Shown: positions 52,491 to 63,626, counted from the stretch's first letter. The stretch is 64,000 bases of DNA from an uncultured Hellea sp. (GCA_905477785.1 CAJQGR010000010.1:41303-105302); one strand, 5' to 3'. The notes: a model not told the origin generated them from the sequence alone. Numbers and translations are program-made.

Positions 52491-53882
52491 TTATTCGCGT
52501 ATTCCCCACATATCATATTCATCAGTATATTTTATCTTGACGGAAACTATATCACCTACTTTTACTTCAGTATCTCCATTGAGAAATACACAGCCATCTA
52601 TTTCTGGTGCATCCGCCATTGTACGCCCAAAAGCTCCGTCCTCATCAACTTCATCAATAATTACATCATGAGTTTCCCCGATTTTTGCATTCATAAGTTC
52701 ATAACTAATTTTTTGTTGGGTTTCCATTAGCCTTTCATATCTATCATCAATTATATTCTGAGGTATTTGATTTTTAAATTCAAAAGCTTGAGCCCCATCT
52801 ACATTTTCATATTTAAAAGCACCTACGCGACCTAACCTAGCTTCTTTTAAAAAATTAATAAGTATTTCAAAGTCTTCTTCTGTTTCTCCCGGAAAGCCAA
52901 CTATAAATGAAGAACGAATCGTTATGTTTGGACATATTTTCCTCCATGACTTTATGCGTTCCATAAGTTTATGCTGGTTTGCAGGACGTTTCATTCTTTT
53001 AAGCACCGATGGGCTTGCATGTTGAAAGGGAACATCAATGTACGGAAGAATGCCTCCATCAGCCATATTTTGAATGATTTTATCTACGTGGGGATAAGGA
53101 TAAACATACTGCATCCTTACCCAAATGCCTAATTTACTGAGTGCTTGAGTTAGGTCGAACAAATTTGATTTATATGTTTCGTTTCGCCAAGTGCCTTCCT
53201 TATAATTTATATCTAGGCCATAAGCCGAGGTATCCTGGCTAATAATTATTAGTTCTTTTACCCCTGAATTAACCAATTTCTCTGCATCTTTCATAACGTT
53301 TGTAATATCTATGCTATCAAGACTTCCTCTTAGATCTGGTATAATGCAGAATGTGCATTTGTTATTGCATCCCTCGGAAATTTTTAAATATGCGTAGTGC
53401 TTAGGGGTTATTCGTGAGCGTTCATATGGAATTAAATCCCTAAATTTATTTCCTGTAATGGGTGCTGCTTTCCTTACCGCTCGAACTACATCATCGTATT
53501 GTTGAGGTCCTGTTACAGATAGAACTTTAGGAAATTGTTCTTTAATAATGGGGTCGTTGCCCATACACCCAGTTACAATTACACGTCCATTTTCATATAG
53601 TGCTTCATCAATTGCAGAGAGACTATCTGCTTTTGCCGAATTTAAGAAACCACATGTATTAACAATGATTGCATCAGAATCATTGTATGTGCTACCTATT
53701 TTGTAGCCGTCTGCCCTTAAAAGGGTGATAATTCTTTCTGAGTCAACCATTGCTTTGGGGCAGCCTAGAGATACAAAACCTATGCTTGGGCTATCAAGTT
53801 CACTGTTATCGTTATTCTTCAATTCTGAATTTTCTAGTGAAACCATTATGCTAAGCCTTTTTATCAAGAATTCAATGTTCAC
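52491..53882 (-). CDS. rimO: Ribosomal protein S12 methylthiotransferase RimO
   Basis: [17 protein letters not shown], radical-SAM [19 protein letters not shown]-terminal TRAM; true start probably the internal ATG of [10 protein letters not shown] (shortly downstream of 53882). Confidence 0.93.
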   Translation of the reverse strand: MNIEFLIKRLSIMVSLENSELKNNDNSELDSPSIGFVSLGCPKAMVDSERIITLLRADGYKIGSTYNDSDAIIVNTCGFLNSAKADSLSAIDEALYENGRVIVTGCMGNDPIIKEQFPKVLSVTGPQQYDDVVRAVRKAAPITGNKFRDLIPYERSRITPKHYAYLKISEGCNNKCTFCIIPDLRGSLDSIDITNVMKDAEKLVNSGVKELIIISQDTSAYGLDINYKEGTWRNETYKSNLFDLTQALSKLGIWVRMQYVYPYPHVDKIIQNMADGGILPYIDVPFQHASPSVLKRMKRPANQHKLMERIKSWRKICPNITIRSSFIVGFPGETEEDFEILINFLKEARLGRVGAFKYENVDGAQAFEFKNQIPQNIIDDRYERLMETQQKISYELMNAKIGETHDVIIDEVDEDGAFGRTMADAPEIDGCVFLNGDTEVKVGDIVSVKIKYTDEYDMWGIRE

Positions 53883-54004
53883 ATAAAAGGAATTAAGGGT
53901 ATGTCCAGTATTTATTCTTGGTTATTTAATCGTATTTTATAAAAAAAAATGACTTTTTTACTTAATTATGGTAATTTTAATAAATAACAATTATCATTAT
54001 TAAA

Positions 54005-55423
54005 ATGAAAAACCTATTTATTAATACATACATTATTTCTTTTTTTCTGTTTTCATTTGGTGTTTCGTCTCAAGAGTTGCTGTATGTTGCTCCTGGTGTA
54101 GATAAAATAGTTCCTAGTTCAAGTCTGCAAGTTGAACTGTCATATTCTCCTGTAGTAAAGTTAACTTCTCCTGCGGTTGTTAATGTTTTTACATCAAGGA
54201 CAGTATCGCGCCAAGGATCGTCGTTTTTTGATCAAATGTTTGGGATGCGAAGAGCGCCACAAGAACGCACTGAAAGCTCTTTAGGTTCAGGTGTTATAGT
54301 TCGTGGCACGGGAGTTATAGTCACTAACGCTCATGTGGTTAAGGGAGCTGAGGAATTAAAGATTGTCCTCAATGATAGACGCGAATTTCAAGCTGTTGTT
54401 TTAGCTCAAGACGAAGATATTGATCTAGCAGTTTTAAAAATAAATGTTGGTGAAGAGATTTTACCTAGCTTAGTTGTTCAAAAGGATAATAGCTTGGAAA
54501 TTGGAGATATTGTACTAGCAATTGGAAACCCTTTTGGTGTAGGCCAAACTGTTACTAGTGGTATAATATCTGCTTTGGGCCGCACAAATGTAACAGATAC
54601 ATCTTCATTTATTCAGACTGATGCTGCTGTAAATCCAGGAAATTCTGGAGGTGCACTGGTAAATTTAGCAGGTGAATTAATTGGAGTAAATACTGCAATA
54701 TTCTCACGATCAGGCGGATCTAATGGTATTGGATTTGCAATACCTGCAGAACTTGTTTCACGCGCCGTCGATAGTGCTATATCAGAGGGTAGAATTGTTC
54801 GCCCTTGGATAGGTGCAAGAACTAATGCTGTAGACTCCATTATGGCTTCAGCTTTGGGGTTAGATAGGTCCAGAGGTACTGTGATAAATGATATATACCC
54901 ATCCGGACCTGCAGATTATGCTGGTTTGGAGCGAGGAGATGTAATATTATCGATCGCTGATACCAAAATTAATGATGATAGTGGTCTTCGGTTTAAGCTT
55001 GCTACATTAAAACCCGGTCAAAAGGTTAACGTAAAATTATGGCGTGATGGTACTGAAAAATCACTCAATGTTTTAGTTGATACACCAAAAGAGCTACCTA
55101 AGAGAGATCAGAAAAATCTCAAGGGTTATCATGCTCTTGATGGAGCAATAATAGTTAATATGTCACCAGCTTTGGGTGAAGAACTTGGTTTTGATCCATT
55201 TATAAGAGGAGTTATGGTGCTGAGCGTTGAAAGAGGTTCGGTGGCGGCTTATAACAGATTTCGTACTGGAGATTTTATTGTTAGCCTAGGTAAAGAAACT
55301 GTCACATCTACTCAACAAGTTTTATCTTTGTTAAATTCTAATAAAAAACCTGGAAATTTAGAAATAATGATAGACAGGAATGGTAGAATAGGATCTTTAC
55401 CAGTTAGGTATCTTCCAAGGTAG
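54005..55423 (+). CDS. DegP/HtrA-family serine protease with two PDZ domains
   Basis: signal peptide; triad contexts VTNAHVVKG, DIDLAVLK, NPGNSGGALVN; two PDZ regions. Confidence 0.92.
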   Translation: MKNLFINTYIISFFLFSFGVSSQELLYVAPGVDKIVPSSSLQVELSYSPVVKLTSPAVVNVFTSRTVSRQGSSFFDQMFGMRRAPQERTESSLGSGVIVRGTGVIVTNAHVVKGAEELKIVLNDRREFQAVVLAQDEDIDLAVLKINVGEEILPSLVVQKDNSLEIGDIVLAIGNPFGVGQTVTSGIISALGRTNVTDTSSFIQTDAAVNPGNSGGALVNLAGELIGVNTAIFSRSGGSNGIGFAIPAELVSRAVDSAISEGRIVRPWIGARTNAVDSIMASALGLDRSRGTVINDIYPSGPADYAGLERGDVILSIADTKINDDSGLRFKLATLKPGQKVNVKLWRDGTEKSLNVLVDTPKELPKRDQKNLKGYHALDGAIIVNMSPALGEELGFDPFIRGVMVLSVERGSVAAYNRFRTGDFIVSLGKETVTSTQQVLSLLNSNKKPGNLEIMIDRNGRIGSLPVRYLPR

Positions 55424-55425
55424 AT

Positions 55426-56469
55426 TTAAAGCCTACTAAATTTCCAAGGTATATTGTTGCCACTGTGAAAAGGTACTATCGTTTTATTCATTATATCAAT
55501 TTCCGCAGGTACAGCTGTATTCGTGCGTTCCAGCATTACTTTTTCTTCATTTAGAGGCAAACCATAAAATTGCGGGCCAAATTCTGAACTAAAAGCTTCA
55601 AGTTTGTCTAAGGAGTTTTCTTCGTCAAATATTTTAGCATAAGCCTCCATTGCAAAAGGAGCGTTAAATAGACCAGCACAACCACAAGCACTTTCCTTTG
55701 CATCTTTTGAGTGGGGTGCTGAGTCAGTACCAAGAAAAAACTTAGAAGACCCAGAAACAGCTGCTTTTCTGAGTGCAACACGATGCTTTTCACGTTTAAC
55801 TATTGGTAAGCAATAATTGTGAGGGCGTATACCGCCTTCGAAAATTGCATTACGGTTTAGTTCAAGGTGGTGAGGAGTAATTGTAGCCGCTATATTATTG
55901 TTTGATTCAAAAACAAAATCTGCCGCCTCAGAGGTAGATATGTGTTCAAAAACTATTTTTAGTGACGGAAAGTCTTTTATAAGAGATTTAAGAACTTCAT
56001 CAATGAAAATAGCCTCACGGTCAAATATATCAACATGCTTTTGGGTTACTTCGCCGTGCAATAATAATGGCATTCCAATTTTTTGCATCAACTCCAGGGT
56101 AGGGTATATATTTCTAACATCCGTTACGCCCATAGAGGAATTTGTTGTTGCGTTCGCTGGATACAGTTTCGCAGCTGTAAAAATACCCTCATTATAGCCG
56201 ATTCTTACTTCATCTTTATCAATATCATCTGTTAAATAGCATACCATCAATGGAGTGAAACCCAAACTTGGATCAACGGACTTAAGTATACTTTCTCTAT
56301 ATTTCATTCCTTTTTCAGCAGTTATTACTGGAGGAGTTAGGTTCGGCATTATTATAGCTCGTTTGAATTGCTTTGCTGTAAAATTTACGATCTGAGATAA
56401 CATTGGGCCATCCCTCAAATGTACGTGCCAATCATCGGGACGCCTTATAATAATTTTATCTGTCATCAA
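55426..56469 (-). CDS. pyrC: Dihydroorotase
   Basis: IIIRRPDDWHVHLRDGPML, AATITPHHLELNRNA, LGTDSAPHSKDAKE. Confidence 0.94.
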   Translation of the reverse strand: MMTDKIIIRRPDDWHVHLRDGPMLSQIVNFTAKQFKRAIIMPNLTPPVITAEKGMKYRESILKSVDPSLGFTPLMVCYLTDDIDKDEVRIGYNEGIFTAAKLYPANATTNSSMGVTDVRNIYPTLELMQKIGMPLLLHGEVTQKHVDIFDREAIFIDEVLKSLIKDFPSLKIVFEHISTSEAADFVFESNNNIAATITPHHLELNRNAIFEGGIRPHNYCLPIVKREKHRVALRKAAVSGSSKFFLGTDSAPHSKDAKESACGCAGLFNAPFAMEAYAKIFDEENSLDKLEAFSSEFGPQFYGLPLNEEKVMLERTNTAVPAEIDIMNKTIVPFHSGNNIPWKFSRL

Positions 56470-56484
56470 TATAAACTTAGCTTT

Positions 56485-56898
56485 CTAATTTGATTGTGGC
56501 AACTGTTTGTCATTGTGTCCTGCATTAATAGTTTCCTGAGTTTTTTTCCAGAGTTTATATTTTTTAAGTTTATTAAGTTTTATAAATTTTGCATCCAATG
56601 CATCACTTCCGGGGATTGGTTTTCCTGAAACCCATACAGCTTTGTAGTTATGGAGAATGTAGTTAAAGCCTTCAAAATTCACTTCTACTTGATTTATTTT
56701 TTTCTCTATAGACGCTTTAATTCCAGTTTCTTCACTAAGTTCTCTTAACGCGGCATCTATTTCTGACTCGCCAAATTCTATTTTTCCACCTGGAATGGAC
56801 CATTCACCTTTGCGGGGTGGATTGCCTCTTTTTATAAGGAGTACTTCGTCATCTTTGAAACAAACAATACCAGTGCAGTTAATGAATTCTTTTGACAA
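56485..56898 (-). CDS. NUDIX hydrolase
   Basis: Nudix box GGKIEFGESEIDAALRELSEETGI. Confidence 0.9.
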   Translation of the reverse strand: MSKEFINCTGIVCFKDDEVLLIKRGNPPRKGEWSIPGGKIEFGESEIDAALRELSEETGIKASIEKKINQVEVNFEGFNYILHNYKAVWVSGKPIPGSDALDAKFIKLNKLKKYKLWKKTQETINAGHNDKQLPQSN

Positions 56899-56982
56899 CT
56901 CTGTCTCCGAGTTAATGCTATAATTAGCTTACTATTTCTCTAATTTAGTTAGCAAAACTTAATATTTAAGTTAATCCTGCAT

Positions 56983-57013
56983 AAAAAAACCGCACATAGT
57001 AAAATGTGCGGTT
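56983..57013 (-). terminator. Rho-independent terminator downstream of the 57036..57797 gene
   Basis: minus strand AACCGCACAT-TTTACT-ATGTGCGGTT followed by TTTTT. Confidence 0.9.
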
Positions 57014-57035
57014 AATTATTTGTTATCGTTAGGGC

Positions 57036-57797
57036 TTACTTAGGGTTTTTACCACCTACATAAGTAGACGTGTATATACGAGGCATATCACAGGTCATAA
57101 CTGAGCCGTAAGTAGCATTAAGACTTGCACCGCCATCATGTAATACCATATCATGAGCTTTACCGCGTTCTGCTAAGCTATTAGTTATATAAATGTTATA
57201 AACATCCATATCGCCATCTCTTGCACCACCCGCTTCTGGGATCCAACGGAAAATACCGCCTGGCATATCTGCCTCATCCATTTTTTTGTTCCATGCTGCA
57301 TCGGCCATCATTAAATCGCTTAGCCCTTTATCGTCATTGAACTTGCATCCATTGATTTGTACAATCGCCTTGGTTGTTTCTGCATTAAATGGACGTGCAA
57401 TAATACCTGACATCAGCTGGTGGGATCCACAGGTCTCAATTTCATCCCATTTTTTTGATAAATCAGATCCTTTACTCATCCATTCATCTTGAGCTGTTCC
57501 CATTTCTTCATGGGAGTCAGTGACACCAAGCCAAAAGTAATCAAAAGGAAAATCTTCTTTGTTACTAGTATGCGGCTCAAGTACCCAGGCATTATATTTT
57601 GCTGTTGTATTTGGACCTACCCATTCACTCCACTCTTTTGATACTGCCATCACATCGCTCATACTTTTATCATCTTTTAAATTACAGAAATAACCCTCAA
57701 GCGCTCCTATATTAGGACCTTTGTGATCAGCAGAAGTTGCAGCAGTTGATAGGCCTATTGTAAAAATTAAAGAACTTAAAATTGTAAATTTTTTCAT
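57036..57797 (-). CDS. Secreted protein of unknown function with internal tandem duplication
   Basis: signal peptide MKKFTILSSLIFTIGLSTAATSA; two related ~110 aa halves (YFCNLKDDKSMSDVMAVSKEWSEWV / NGCKFNDDKGLSDLMMADAAWNKKM). Confidence 0.85.
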   Translation of the reverse strand: MKKFTILSSLIFTIGLSTAATSADHKGPNIGALEGYFCNLKDDKSMSDVMAVSKEWSEWVGPNTTAKYNAWVLEPHTSNKEDFPFDYFWLGVTDSHEEMGTAQDEWMSKGSDLSKKWDEIETCGSHQLMSGIIARPFNAETTKAIVQINGCKFNDDKGLSDLMMADAAWNKKMDEADMPGGIFRWIPEAGGARDGDMDVYNIYITNSLAERGKAHDMVLHDGGASLNATYGSVMTCDMPRIYTSTYVGGKNPK

Positions 57798-57819
57798 ATT
57801 TCTCCCCTATGAAAAATTT

Positions 57820-57837
57820 TGTAGAATTATGTCTACA
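57820..57837. promoter_or_regulatory. Inverted repeat in the 5' region of the 57036..57797 gene
   Basis: TGTAGA-ATTATG-TCTACA. Confidence 0.35.
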
Positions 57838-57965
57838 TTTTAACATTCAAATCTGAATTAAAAAATGTCAACAAGCTTGGCTGTCAATTCATAAAAATTT
57901 CATAAATATGTTTTTATGTGCATTTTTTTATACAATTTTTAAAAAAAGCACAATTAAGAGGCAAA

Positions 57966-58745
57966 TTATTTCACTGGTTGTTGACGAGTGAACACGAATT
58001 CAAGCTCATTCGAAAGGTTTAAATCGTATTTATAGTCATCAAGATTAAATTGTTTAAGGTCTTCAACGGAATTAACCTTATTTTGTATTATCCACCGAGC
58101 CATTAATCCTCGTCCAAATTTAGCATAATACATTATGTTTTTAGCTTGACCGTCTTTAATATTCAGAAACTTAGCAGATACGACTTTAGTCTCTAATGTA
58201 TCTTTATCTATAGCTTTAAAGTATTCATTTGAAGCTAAATTGACTATCGTTTTTTCGGTGTGATTGCAAAGGTCAGCATTGAGTGAATTTGCTATTTTAT
58301 TGCCCCAAAATTCATATAGAGAATTTCCGCGTTTTGTTTTCAACTTTGTTCCCATTTCTAAACGGTAAGGCTGTATAAGGTCTAGTGGTTTTAAAATACC
58401 GTATAATCCAGATAATATCCTAAGGTGAATTTGGGCATAATTTAAATCATTTTCATTTAAGCTGTTAGCTTGCAGTCCCCAATATACATTTCCATCAAAT
58501 GTTAGGCCTGCCGGCTTTGAACTATTACTAAAACCGTCTAGGTTAAAGGCTTTAAAGCGATCTGCGTTTAGTTGTGCTAAGTTATCACTTAAATGCATAA
58601 GTTTTTTGAGGTCTTCTACTGATTGCTTTTTTACTACTTTGGTGAGCTCAATTGTTTCTAAATTAAAAATTGGCTGTGTAGTGCTTAATCCAGGTTTGGG
58701 AGAGCTGAGATTTAATTTTTTTGCAGGCGATAGCAGTGTTATCAT
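57966..58745 (-). CDS. yaaA: YaaA-family peroxide stress protein (DUF328)
   Basis: MITLLSPAKKLN..YWGLQANSLNENDLNYAQIHLRILSGLYGILKPLDLIQPYRLEMG. Confidence 0.93.
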   Translation of the reverse strand: MITLLSPAKKLNLSSPKPGLSTTQPIFNLETIELTKVVKKQSVEDLKKLMHLSDNLAQLNADRFKAFNLDGFSNSSKPAGLTFDGNVYWGLQANSLNENDLNYAQIHLRILSGLYGILKPLDLIQPYRLEMGTKLKTKRGNSLYEFWGNKIANSLNADLCNHTEKTIVNLASNEYFKAIDKDTLETKVVSAKFLNIKDGQAKNIMYYAKFGRGLMARWIIQNKVNSVEDLKQFNLDDYKYDLNLSNELEFVFTRQQPVK

Positions 58746-58862
58746 TTACTTTATCCTCATAACATCTCAGTATTTCTGAATGTATGCTTGGGTTTTAAAT
58801 TGGTTTAAAGATACTTGAAATAATTAATTTTGCAACAGAGTATTAAATTGTATTTAAAGAAA

Positions 58863-59651
58863 TTATTTATGCACTGCCTTTGCTAGAGCTTTAACTAACT
58901 CTAAAGCAGGTTCTATGCCTTTTTCATTTAACTCTTTTACAATTGCTGACCCTACTACAACACCATCAGCATCCTGTACAATTTTGTTGGCATTATCTGG
59001 AGTTTTAACTCCAAATCCAACTACAACTGGCAGCTTACTAGCTTGTCTGATTTTTTTTACTTGCTCAGGAACAGAATTAATTCTGTCGGATGATGCTCCT
59101 GTAATTCCTGTCATAGAAACATAATAAACAAACCCTTTAGTACCAGATACTACCCGAGAAAGGCGGTTTTCATCTGTATTGGGTGTTGCTAGACGAATTA
59201 ATGCAAGGTCATTTAGATTGAATGCTTCGCGTAATTCTTTGTCTTCTTCAGGCGGCAGGTCAACTATTATTGCTCCATCAATTCCGGATGCTTTAGTTTT
59301 TTCAGCAAATAAATTATACCCCATATGGTGAACTGGATTGCAATAGCCCATAATAATAATCGGGGTGGTTGTATTTATTGTACGAAATTCGCTAGCCATT
59401 TCAAAAATGGTTGATAATTTAGTACCTGCCTTGAGTGATCGAAGTCCTGCCTCTTCAATAATTGGTCCATCAGCAGCTGGATCAGTAAAAGGCATGCCTA
59501 ACTCAATTATATCAACGCCATTACCAGGCAATGCATTTAACATCCTTTGTGATACTTTTCTATTAGGGTCACCGCCCATAATATATGCTACAAAGGCTTT
59601 AGAATTTTTTTGTTTAAGGTTTTTAAACGTTTCATTTATTCTGGTGGTCAT
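58863..59651 (-). CDS. trpA: Tryptophan synthase alpha chain
   Basis: FVAYIMGGDPN, VDIIELGMPFTDPAADGPIIEEAGLRSL, VGFGVKTPDNANKI. Confidence 0.95.
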   Translation of the reverse strand: MTTRINETFKNLKQKNSKAFVAYIMGGDPNRKVSQRMLNALPGNGVDIIELGMPFTDPAADGPIIEEAGLRSLKAGTKLSTIFEMASEFRTINTTTPIIIMGYCNPVHHMGYNLFAEKTKASGIDGAIIVDLPPEEDKELREAFNLNDLALIRLATPNTDENRLSRVVSGTKGFVYYVSMTGITGASSDRINSVPEQVKKIRQASKLPVVVGFGVKTPDNANKIVQDADGVVVGSAIVKELNEKGIEPALELVKALAKAVHK

Positions 59652-59718
59652 GGTGAGCCTTGTTCATTCTATTTTAACAGTTATTTCTAAAATTTTAGGA
59701 TCTATAGTCTTTCTGAAC

Positions 59719-60945
59719 TTATCCTTCAGTGCCTTCACTTATATGCTCGCCTAATGCATCGGCTATTGTAAATACGTCTTTATCTCCACGCCCACACATA
59801 TTCATTATAATGATACCACCTTGGCCAATTTCCTTAGCTATTTCCACGGTTCGTGGAATTGCATGACTTGGCTCTAGTGCGGGCAAGATTCCCTCTAATC
59901 GTGCACACTCTTGAAACCAATGAAGTGCTTCATCATCAGTTGCCGATAAATATTCGGCTCTTCCAATATCATGCAAATAAGCGTGTTCTGGGCCAATACC
60001 GGGGTAATCTAATCCAGCTGAAATACTATGAGCATCTGTAATTTGACCATCTTTATTTTGTAGAAGGTAAGTTCTATTACCATGAAGTATTCCTGGAGAA
60101 CCTCCAGTTAATGATGCGGCATGAAGCCCGCTTTCTACACCTTTACCTGCTGCCTCTACTCCAATTAGCCGAACCGATTTTTCATTTATAAATTCATGAA
60201 ATAGCCCCATTGCGTTTGAACCTCCACCTATACACGCTATCAATGCATCAGGTAGCCGACCCTCGCGTTCAAGGATCTGTTTTTTTGCTTCTCGTCCGAT
60301 TATTGCCTGAAAGTCTCTTACCATAGCGGGGTAAGGATGAGGTCCAGCTACAGTACCTATACAGTAGAAAGTATCACCCACATTGGTAACCCAATCTCGT
60401 AGTGCCTCATTCATTGCATCTTTAAGAGTAGCTGTGCCACTTTTTACTGAGCGAACTTCTGCACCTAATAAGCGCATTCTGAATACATTTGGCTTTTGTC
60501 TGACAATGTCTGTCGCCCCCATATATATTATGCATTTAAGACCAAAGCGGGCAGCTACGGTTGCGGTAGCAACACCATGTTGTCCCGCACCTGTTTCTGC
60601 TATTATTCTTGTTTTGCCCATTCTTTTAGCGAGTAATATTTGTCCCATACAATTATTTATTTTATGAGCACCTGTGTGATTTAGTTCATCCCTTTTAAAA
60701 TAAATTTTAGCACCTTTTGTAAATTCGGTGAGACGTTCAGCATAGTAAAGCGGTGAAGGACGACCAACATAGTGATTAAAAAAACTGTCAAGCTCTGTTA
60801 AGAAATCGGGATCATTTTTAGCATCTGTATAAGCAGCTTCAAGCTCAAGTATAGGGGGCATTAAAGTTTCTGCAACATACCTGCCACCAAAATCTCCAAA
60901 CCTGCCATTTTCATCTGGTGTTATAATATTTTCAGAATTAACCAT
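59719..60945 (-). CDS. trpB: Tryptophan synthase beta chain
   Basis: [48 protein letters not shown]. Confidence 0.97.
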   Translation of the reverse strand: MVNSENIITPDENGRFGDFGGRYVAETLMPPILELEAAYTDAKNDPDFLTELDSFFNHYVGRPSPLYYAERLTEFTKGAKIYFKRDELNHTGAHKINNCMGQILLAKRMGKTRIIAETGAGQHGVATATVAARFGLKCIIYMGATDIVRQKPNVFRMRLLGAEVRSVKSGTATLKDAMNEALRDWVTNVGDTFYCIGTVAGPHPYPAMVRDFQAIIGREAKKQILEREGRLPDALIACIGGGSNAMGLFHEFINEKSVRLIGVEAAGKGVESGLHAASLTGGSPGILHGNRTYLLQNKDGQITDAHSISAGLDYPGIGPEHAYLHDIGRAEYLSATDDEALHWFQECARLEGILPALEPSHAIPRTVEIAKEIGQGGIIIMNMCGRGDKDVFTIADALGEHISEGTEG

Positions 60946-61579
60946 TTTTTATTTTATCCATAAATGCTTTGATTTTATTATGATCCTTTAGCCCTGCTGT
61001 TAGTTCAAGGCCAGAGCTAACATCTAATATTGGTGCTTTAGTTAAATTAACTGCATTTTCAACATTAGAAACATTTAAGCCTCCAGCTAATGCCCATGTT
61101 TTTGGTAAAGGCACATGTGATATCATGCTCCAATCAAAAGATTGGCCGTGGCCACCCCTTTGTGGCGAGTCTGAAGGTGGCCTTGAATCATAAAGCATGA
61201 TGTCAACAAGACCAGTATATTGTTCGGATGTTATGAAGTCTTTCTTACTATTTATTGAAACTGCTTTAATAATTTTAGTTTTAAAATTGTTTTTGATGAA
61301 TGAAGTACGTTCTATACTTTCATTTCCATGCAGTTGTATGTAGCTTGGGCGCATCTTTTTAATTATATTTTCTAGTAAATCATTAGTGGGGTCTACCACT
61401 ACTGCAACTGTTTGGCATGATCCGTTCCCCGTAAATGCTATTTTTGAAACTTCCGCCACAGACAATTTTCTGGAGGATTCCGCTTCCACTATGAAACCGA
61501 GATAGGAAGCTCCATACTTTACAGCGGCTTCAACATCTTTTTTACAGGTTAAACCACATATTTTAACTTTTGAAATCAT
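60938..61579 (-). CDS. trpF: Phosphoribosylanthranilate isomerase
   Basis: [60 protein letters not shown]. Confidence 0.94.
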   Translation of the reverse strand: MISKVKICGLTCKKDVEAAVKYGASYLGFIVEAESSRKLSVAEVSKIAFTGNGSCQTVAVVVDPTNDLLENIIKKMRPSYIQLHGNESIERTSFIKNNFKTKIIKAVSINSKKDFITSEQYTGLVDIMLYDSRPPSDSPQRGGHGQSFDWSMISHVPLPKTWALAGGLNVSNVENAVNLTKAPILDVSSGLELTAGLKDHNKIKAFMDKIKNG

Positions 61580-61644
61580 AACTCACAACCTACGATATTT
61601 TTTTGTATAAACAATAGCTTTGAAGATTATGAAGAGAGATTAAA

Positions 61645-62475
61645 TTATCTTTTAGGAAACCCTGGGATAAAGCTGTTTGTTTTCTTTATGTATGTTACAT
61701 AAGCTGTTCTTTTCTTCATTTGTCGCTCAAGTAAGTCTCGACCGGATATCCGCGTTAGAAGAAGTGTCATAAGTAAGGGTGATAAAATAGTTATCCAACC
61801 AAAATTGCTGTTGCATGCAACCAACCAAATGCCCCACCAAATGCATGCGTTCCCAAAATAATTAGGGTGACGAGTATATTTCCAAAGGCCTTTACTTAAA
61901 ACGGGCTTGTCAGCCATATTTCCTTTAAAATTTTTATTTTCTTTCATGAAGGCGGATAGTTGCGCATCGCCAACAGCTTCAAATAAAAACCCTATAATCC
62001 AGACTAGAACTCCAATATAAACAAATGGACCTATCGTGAGTTCAGATGAGTTATTAGTCTGAGCCGTTGCAAGCAAAACTGGAGTGCTTACAATCATTAT
62101 TAACAAGCCTTGACCAAAAAAGATTGTAAAAAGTGTTCTAAGCCTCCAATTATTTTCTGATAGTCCTTTCTTCTCAGCTCTCTTTCTCATCGCTACGTAT
62201 CTTTTATCTTCCCCATGACCGATATTCCGTTTTGCAAGGTATATAGTTAGTCTTGCTCCCCAAATTATTGGAAGTGCAGTTATAATTTTTACATATAAGT
62301 TTTTATCTTGTGATAGCAAAAGGCAAGCTGTTGCTACTAATAAAAAACCAAAGCCCCAGAATATATCTATTAAACTCGCATCTTTAACTCTTAAACTGAT
62401 GGCCCATAATATAATGAGCGCGCCAAAAACTAAACCCGCCGCATGTAAAGAATTCATAAAGAAGCTGTTTTGCAT
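61645..62475 (-). CDS. DUF1295-family membrane protein (steroid 5-alpha reductase-like)
   Basis: SLIDIFWGFGFLLVA..GLWKYTRHPNYFGNACIWWGIWLVA. Confidence 0.88.
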   Translation of the reverse strand: MQNSFFMNSLHAAGLVFGALIILWAISLRVKDASLIDIFWGFGFLLVATACLLLSQDKNLYVKIITALPIIWGARLTIYLAKRNIGHGEDKRYVAMRKRAEKKGLSENNWRLRTLFTIFFGQGLLIMIVSTPVLLATAQTNNSSELTIGPFVYIGVLVWIIGFLFEAVGDAQLSAFMKENKNFKGNMADKPVLSKGLWKYTRHPNYFGNACIWWGIWLVACNSNFGWITILSPLLMTLLLTRISGRDLLERQMKKRTAYVTYIKKTNSFIPGFPKR

Positions 62476-62564
62476 ATTCTTACTCTAAATTTATTTAACA
62501 AATTAATTACGTTGCAATTCTAAAAAAGTTTATAACTATTTAATATAGAATTCCAGACTTCATA

Positions 62565-63482
62565 TCATCGTCGAATTTCATATAATGCAATTGCAGCGGC
62601 AGTTGCCACGTTTAAGCTCTCGGCATGTCCTGGCATAGAGTTACTTATCATGGGTATCTTTGATAACTGATCACATGTTTTTTTTACTCTTTCTCTTAAA
62701 CCTTTACCTTCTGTGCCCATTACCAATACATTTCTTTTATTACCTTTAATACTAGTTTTTAAATCCGAATTAGTTTTTCCATCTAATCCCGTTATCATCC
62801 AGTCAAATTTCTTAAGCCTTTCAAGAGTGTTTGATATGTTAACCTCTAAGCATACAGGTATCGTTTCAAGGCAACCTACTGCTACTTTAGCTGTAGCCCC
62901 TGATAATGGAGGGGCATTTCTTGTTTGCATTACAAGTGCTCTCACATCAAATGCTGAGCATAGCCGAAGCATGGCGCCGACGTTTTGTGGATCGGTAATT
63001 TGATCTAGTACTAAAATAATACCTTCTCCATCTTTTTTTGCTATGGTGTCTAAATCTTGCCACTCAAGTGGTGCAGCTTTTAAAGCTATTCCTTGGTGTA
63101 CAGCATCCCTTGGTATGTTTTTAATAAGAGCTTGAGTTAAAACAATCTTAGGTCTGCATGCTCCTTCAGGTATGTCATAGCGACTGACTGATTGTTCTGT
63201 TAGCAATATTTCGTGAACAGTACGTCTTGGGTTAGCCAAAACAGCTTTACAGGCATGTGCTCCCCAAATCCATCCAGTCCCGCCTTCATGCCCTTTGCCA
63301 TTTTTTTGTGCTCTACCATGGTCGAGTAAATTTGGAGATCTGGGTCGAGTCGTGGAGCTGTGTGTTTTTATGCCATAGGCTTTTTTTAAGCTATTTTGCC
63401 CCTTTGGCCGCATTTCATCCAATTTAATATCATTTTTATCTGATTTTCGATGAAATCTGCTATTGCGTGAATTCTTTGACAT
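62565..63482 (-). CDS. rlmB: TrmH/SpoU-family 23S rRNA 2'-O-methyltransferase
   Basis: WIWGAHACKAVLANPRR, LVLDQITDPQNVGAMLRLCSAFDV, LVMGTEGKGLRERVKKTCDQLSKIPM, ESLNVATAAAIALYE. Confidence 0.9.
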   Translation of the reverse strand: MSKNSRNSRFHRKSDKNDIKLDEMRPKGQNSLKKAYGIKTHSSTTRPRSPNLLDHGRAQKNGKGHEGGTGWIWGAHACKAVLANPRRTVHEILLTEQSVSRYDIPEGACRPKIVLTQALIKNIPRDAVHQGIALKAAPLEWQDLDTIAKKDGEGIILVLDQITDPQNVGAMLRLCSAFDVRALVMQTRNAPPLSGATAKVAVGCLETIPVCLEVNISNTLERLKKFDWMITGLDGKTNSDLKTSIKGNKRNVLVMGTEGKGLRERVKKTCDQLSKIPMISNSMPGHAESLNVATAAAIALYEIRR

Positions 63483-63626
63483 CTCTATATACCCGCTAGA
63501 ATTTTAATTAACAGCCTCTGTTCGTTACACAGTTACCACGTTAGCTTGATGACATACAGGGTCTTTTTTGTTGGAGGCAACACTTTAAAAGTTTTAGCTA
63601 AGGTCGCAGTTAAAACATATTAGATG

